Assembly: GCA_017619835.1 (NCBI GenBank)
Contig: JAFZRN010000032.1
Span: 62,001-126,000 of the forward strand
Origin: Eubacterium sp.
GTDB lineage: Bacteria; Bacillota; Clostridia; Lachnospirales; Lachnospiraceae
Direction of reading: 5' to 3'
Length of the DNA stretch: 64,000 nucleotides
Each line of letters begins with the position of its first letter. Within the stretch, counting starts at the first letter, position 1. Under the pieces are notes generated by a model. It saw only the letters and a program-made list of their open reading frames with translations, did no database searches and had not been told where the DNA came from. The position numbers and the translations under genes were made by a program. Positions 60,455-64,000 of the stretch are shown here, piece after piece.

Positions 60455-62254
60455 ATGTACGAAAATAATAACTATCAGCAGGGTCAGGGAAATCCTTATC
60501 CCGGTTATCAGCAGGAACAGTACTATAACAATTCCTACTGGAAAAAAACGGAAACTGCGGAGCAGCAGGCTGAAAGAGCCTCCATCGCAGGCCTTCTCGG
60601 AAAAGCTGCACTTATATATGCGGTTATCGTGACCTTCTGTCTGTATAAGAACTTTTCCGGAATCACAATGCCTGTCTTTGCCGTGGCAACGGCCATCTTC
60701 ATGTGTTACATTCTTAAGTCCTATAATGTAAAGCTGAAAAAAGCAAGCTGGTTCTATATTGCTATCATAGTGCTTCTTTCAATATCGAACTTCCTGACCG
60801 GAAATTCATTTTATATCTTCTTTAATACGGTCGGGATACTTCTTATGATCTTTGTATTCCTGCTTCATAATGTTTACGATGATTCAAGATGGAACTTTTC
60901 GAAAACGTTCTTCGCGGTATTTGAAGCTTTCTTCGGTTCTTTCGGATGTCTCGATGACTATTCCAAGGATATGAAGGCAATGAAAAGTCGGTCCAATCTG
61001 CAGAATGCCGTCAAGAATGAAGCTTCCGATGGAGCTGCAGAAAAAGCTGCAGAAGGAACTTCAGAAAAAACTGCAGATGGTTCTGCCGAAAATGTTTCCG
61101 TACCAGAAGCACCCAAAAAGGGAGTGTTCGGTTCGGTTCTGCTTGGCCTGATCATTTCCATACCTGTTGTTGGTATTATCCTTACACTCCTCACTCATGC
61201 GGACGTAGTATTTAAGACAATGATCGAAGATTACCTGAATATCGATTTTCATTTCGGAACTATCTTTGGCATTGCAGTTACGTTTGTTATCAGCTTTCTC
61301 GCTTCCTACTGCATCATGAGGTTCTTCTCCAAAAAGAGGATTGCCGAGGAAGTGAAGATTCATAAGAACTGGGAGCCCGTGGTTGCGATCACTGTGCTGA
61401 CGCTGATATCCGTTATCTATCTTGCATTTTCCATGATCCAGATACTTTATCTGTTCTGGGGCGGAATGGAGCTGCCGGAGGATTATACTTATGCAGAGTA
61501 TGCGCGCGAAGGTTTCTTCCAGCTTCTCGTTGTCTGCATACTGAATGTGCTCATCGTGCTTTTCGTGCAGAAGTTTTTTAAAGACAGCAAAGTACTTAAG
61601 CTTCTTATGACAGTGATCTCTCTTTGCACCTACATAATGATCGCATCCAGCGCAATGCGAATGATACTTTACATCGAAGCTTATCATCTTTCGTTCCTGA
61701 GGATACTTGTTCTCTGGACACTGGCTGTGCTTTCGCTGCTGCTGGTTGGCGTAATCATTTCCATTTTTAAAGAAACCTTCCCGCTGTTTAAGTACGGCGT
61801 CGTGATAATGAGTGTGATGTATCTTGTGCTCAGCTTTTCGCATACGGATTATATAATCGCAAGATATAATCTTTCGGTTATCAAGGATGATTATCTTGAG
61901 AGCTCGGTGGATGACGACGACAGATACTATGATGATTACGATGACTATGACGACGATGATTATTATAACGACTATGATGATCACGACGATAATTATATCG
62001 ATGATCCCGAGCTCAGGCATAAGGATGACCGCAATGGATCATATCAGGATTCAAACGGAATGTACGGCCTCATCGATTATGATTATCTGACAACTCTTTC
62101 AACCGATGCCGCTCCCGCGATCGCCGAGCGCTGCCCGGAAAGAGTCAGGGAGCAGTATTTCGATAACAATAAAAGGGCGTATAAAGATAAGAGCATCAGG
62201 CACTTCAACGTATCAAGATATATCGCAAGAAACCTCAGTAAGGAAGTAGAATAA
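60455..62254 (+). CDS. DUF4153/DUF4173-type polytopic membrane protein
   Basis: 599 residues. The Tyr/Gln/Asn-rich N-terminus (1-30) is cytosolic and about 11 membrane helices lie between 45 and 470. A charged Ala/Glu loop (about 185-220) follows the first group of helices. The segment SMIQILYLFWGGMELPEDYT is typical of DUF4173. After the last helix there is an Asp/Tyr-rich tract (about 484-518, DDDDRYYDDYDDYDDDDYYN type) and a soluble C-terminus (about 530-599). The family function is unknown. AAGGAG is well placed before the ATG. Its TAA shares a base with the galK ATG (TAATG), so the two are translationally coupled; why a DUF4173 protein precedes galK is not clear. Confidence 0.8.
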   Translation: MYENNNYQQGQGNPYPGYQQEQYYNNSYWKKTETAEQQAERASIAGLLGKAALIYAVIVTFCLYKNFSGITMPVFAVATAIFMCYILKSYNVKLKKASWFYIAIIVLLSISNFLTGNSFYIFFNTVGILLMIFVFLLHNVYDDSRWNFSKTFFAVFEAFFGSFGCLDDYSKDMKAMKSRSNLQNAVKNEASDGAAEKAAEGTSEKTADGSAENVSVPEAPKKGVFGSVLLGLIISIPVVGIILTLLTHADVVFKTMIEDYLNIDFHFGTIFGIAVTFVISFLASYCIMRFFSKKRIAEEVKIHKNWEPVVAITVLTLISVIYLAFSMIQILYLFWGGMELPEDYTYAEYAREGFFQLLVVCILNVLIVLFVQKFFKDSKVLKLLMTVISLCTYIMIASSAMRMILYIEAYHLSFLRILVLWTLAVLSLLLVGVIISIFKETFPLFKYGVVIMSVMYLVLSFSHTDYIIARYNLSVIKDDYLESSVDDDDRYYDDYDDYDDDDYYNDYDDHDDNYIDDPELRHKDDRNGSYQDSNGMYGLIDYDYLTTLSTDAAPAIAERCPERVREQYFDNNKRAYKDKSIRHFNVSRYIARNLSKEVE

Positions 62255-63534
62255 TGAGAACTACTGATTTAAAGAAATATATATTGGATGGACAGCTGTC
62301 TGATAGGCTGCTTGACATCTATCTCGATTCTGAAAAGATCGAATATCAGACTGAAAGATACATAAGCGCGGTTAAAGCTTTCGAAGAATTATTCGGCGAG
62401 GGCGACGTCTGTATCGTAAGCGCTCCCGGCCGTACCGAGGTGGGCGGAAATCATACCGACCACCAGCACGGCAAGGTTCTCGCAGCTTCGATAAATGACG
62501 ACGCCATCGCAGTTGTCTCGGCAAATGATTCCAACATAATAAGAATCAAGTCCGAAGGCTACGATATGATCACTGTTTCTCTCAGCGAACTTGAGAAAAA
62601 GCCCGAGGAGGAAGGCACCACTGCCGCACTCATAAAGGGTGTTATCGCAAGGTCCGAAGAGCTGGGATATAAGGTCGGAAGCTTCGATGCTTATATAACA
62701 AGCGACGTGCTCGGAGGTTCGGGACTTTCGTCCTCGGCGGCATTTGAAACCGTGATCGGAAATATCCTTTCAACGCTCTATAACGACATGTCGATCGACG
62801 CCGTGACGATCGCGAAGATTGGCCAGTACGCCGAGAATATCTACTTCGGAAAACCCTGCGGACTGATGGACCAGATGGCCTGCTCGGTCGGAAGCCTCTG
62901 CTATATAGATTTTGCGGACCCTTCAGATCCCGTTATCGAAAGAATCGGGCTTGATCTTGATGCTGTGGGCTATTCTCTTTGCATCACCGATACCAAGGGA
63001 AGCCACGCAGACCTTACACCCGACTACGCCGCGGTACCTGCGGAAATGAAATCCGTTGCAGAGCACTTCGGGAAGGCAGTACTGAATGAAGTTTCAGAGG
63101 ATGAGATTATCAGTAACATTCCTCTTCTTCGCGAAAAGCTGGGAGACAGGGCAGTCCTTCGTGCGATACATTTTTATGAAGAATGTAAGAGAGTTGATGC
63201 CGAAGCTTCCGCACTTAAAGCAGGCGACTTTAAGACCTTTCTTGAAAATGTCACGGCCTCGGGAAACTCTTCATACAAATACCTGCAGAACGTATATACA
63301 TCCAAGGACGTTGAGCACCAGAACGTTTCCCTCGCACTTCTTATAAGCGAGAAGGTTCTCGGAAAAGACGGCGGCGCATCAAGAGTTCACGGAGGTGGTT
63401 TCGCCGGCACGATCCAGGCCTTCGTCAGAAATGAAATTATAGCCGAATATAAATCAGCTCTCGACAAAATATATGGGGACGGCGCCTGCCAGGTCCTCAA
63501 AATCCGCAAGTACGGCGGAATGAAAGTAATGTAA
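62254..63534 (+). CDS. galK: Galactokinase
   Basis: 426-residue GHMP kinase that phosphorylates galactose to galactose-1-phosphate, first step of the Leloir pathway. Motifs: substrate site SAPGRTEVGGNHTDHQHGKV, ATP loop GGSGLSSSAAFETV, catalytic-Asp region PCGLMDQMACSVG and C-terminal HGGGFAGTIQAFV. Longer than E. coli GalK (382) mainly at the N-terminus (about 45 residues before the galactose loop), as in other Clostridia. GGAAG lies upstream inside the previous gene. galT begins 14 bases downstream. Confidence 0.96.
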   Translation: MRTTDLKKYILDGQLSDRLLDIYLDSEKIEYQTERYISAVKAFEELFGEGDVCIVSAPGRTEVGGNHTDHQHGKVLAASINDDAIAVVSANDSNIIRIKSEGYDMITVSLSELEKKPEEEGTTAALIKGVIARSEELGYKVGSFDAYITSDVLGGSGLSSSAAFETVIGNILSTLYNDMSIDAVTIAKIGQYAENIYFGKPCGLMDQMACSVGSLCYIDFADPSDPVIERIGLDLDAVGYSLCITDTKGSHADLTPDYAAVPAEMKSVAEHFGKAVLNEVSEDEIISNIPLLREKLGDRAVLRAIHFYEECKRVDAEASALKAGDFKTFLENVTASGNSSYKYLQNVYTSKDVEHQNVSLALLISEKVLGKDGGASRVHGGGFAGTIQAFVRNEIIAEYKSALDKIYGDGACQVLKIRKYGGMKVM

Positions 63535-63548
63535 TAAGGAAAAAGGAA

Positions 63549-64000
63549 TGAATGATATTAATTTGTTGATAAATGAATTAATTGAATACGGAAAACGAAG
63601 CGGGCTTATTGAAGAAGCTGATGTGGTTTATACAACAAATAAACTTCTTGAGCTGTTTAATGTTGACGAATACACCCTGACACCGGACACACCGGACTCT
63701 CCGGCCGTATCTCCGGCCGCATCTCCGCGCCCCCTTAGCGATATCCTCGATGACATGACCGACTACGCCATAGCAAACAAAATGCTCGAGGGTGACACCA
63801 TAACCTACCGCGACCTTTTCGATACGAAGGTAATGGGGATTATCACTCCCCCGCCTTCTGTGGTTAGAGCTAAGTTCGAAAAGCTCTACGCCGAGTCGCC
63901 TAAAATAGCAACCGACTATTACTACAAATTCAGCAAAGCAACAAACTATATCCGCACCGACCGGATCGCGAAGGACGAGAAATGGGTAACTGCCACCGAG
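63549..64000 (+). CDS. galT: UDP-glucose--hexose-1-phosphate uridylyltransferase, type 2 (5' part)
   Basis: 150 codons visible; the gene leaves the right edge. It starts MNDINLLINELIEYGKRSGL then IEEADVVYTTNKLLELF, the opening of Firmicutes-type GalT, and continues with PPPSVVRAKFEKLYAESPKI. It swaps galactose-1-phosphate for glucose-1-phosphate on UDP. GGAAAAAGGA lies directly before the ATG, 14 bases after galK. Odd: residues about 46-57 are a Pro/Ser/Thr stretch (TPDTPDSPAVSPAASPRP) coded by near-repeats of CTCCGGCCG, where relatives have a short acidic linker. Confidence 0.93.

Noticed and set aside
61061-62020. A 319-codon open frame opposite the DUF4153-type gene
   Set aside because: It is the reverse reading of the Asp/Tyr tract and membrane helices (giving a run of Ile/Val), with no ribosome-binding site.

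Overview
The window looks like chromosomal DNA of a Gram-positive anaerobe of the class Clostridia, most likely family Lachnospiraceae. The reasons are the gene order secDF-recJ-apt-relA-hisS-aspS, the order gdpP-rplI-dnaB, a fused SecDF, a HemZ-type radical SAM enzyme next to hisS, an FHA protein with a DUF6382-like N-terminus, a pair resembling DUF5716/DUF5717, and moderate G+C. I cannot name a genus; a rumen or gut lineage related to Butyrivibrio would fit the two cellulose-binding-type modules.

Layout. 1-3385 (minus): start of ftsE, a CdaR/PucR-type regulator, a stand-alone sugar-ABC ATPase (msmX/ugpC type) and a membrane-anchored LytR_C-domain protein. 3498-5520 (plus): an SDR oxidoreductase with a promoter that looks leaderless, then an orphan DUF1887/Card1-like CARF nuclease. 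5621-18320 (minus): dnaB, rplI, gdpP, valS, then three genes for a TPR-like protein, a divergent Hsp70-like protein and a 1322-residue beta-sandwich/solenoid protein. 18478-19530 (plus): a HisC-like aminotransferase. 19586-23197 (minus): a BspA-like surface protein, tRNA-Pro(CGG) with tRNA fragments around it, and a prepilin peptidase. 23244-40362 (minus): the housekeeping cluster aspS, hisS, hemZ, ydcF-like, an MBL hydrolase, relA, apt, recJ and secDF. An AT-rich pair of genes (31665-35764) for a cellulose-binding-module/vWA-like surface protein and a small membrane protein sits between apt and relA. 40381-41970: a secreted NlpC/P60 endopeptidase just upstream of secDF.

42127-56314 (minus) is the most unusual part. 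It is one head-to-tail series: MltG, two FHA proteins, a PP2C phosphatase, a Hanks-type Ser/Thr kinase with a TPR ectodomain, a membrane protein whose cytosolic tail carries seven T-x-[VL]-L motifs, and a 1976-residue Ig-repeat surface protein. I read it as a phosphothreonine signalling module: the kinase writes, the phosphatase erases, the FHA proteins read, and the tail protein is the multisite substrate, all linked to the envelope. 56375-60160 (minus): a nucleotide-sugar epimerase, alaA and a NagZ-like hexosaminidase. 60455-64000 (plus): a DUF4153/4173 membrane protein coupled to galK and the start of galT (Leloir pathway).

Several palindromes lie between genes. One family shares a 19-nt core in three copies, with a fourth related hairpin. 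No stretch longer than 300 bases lacks a gene, and I saw no insertion sequence, CRISPR array or rRNA.
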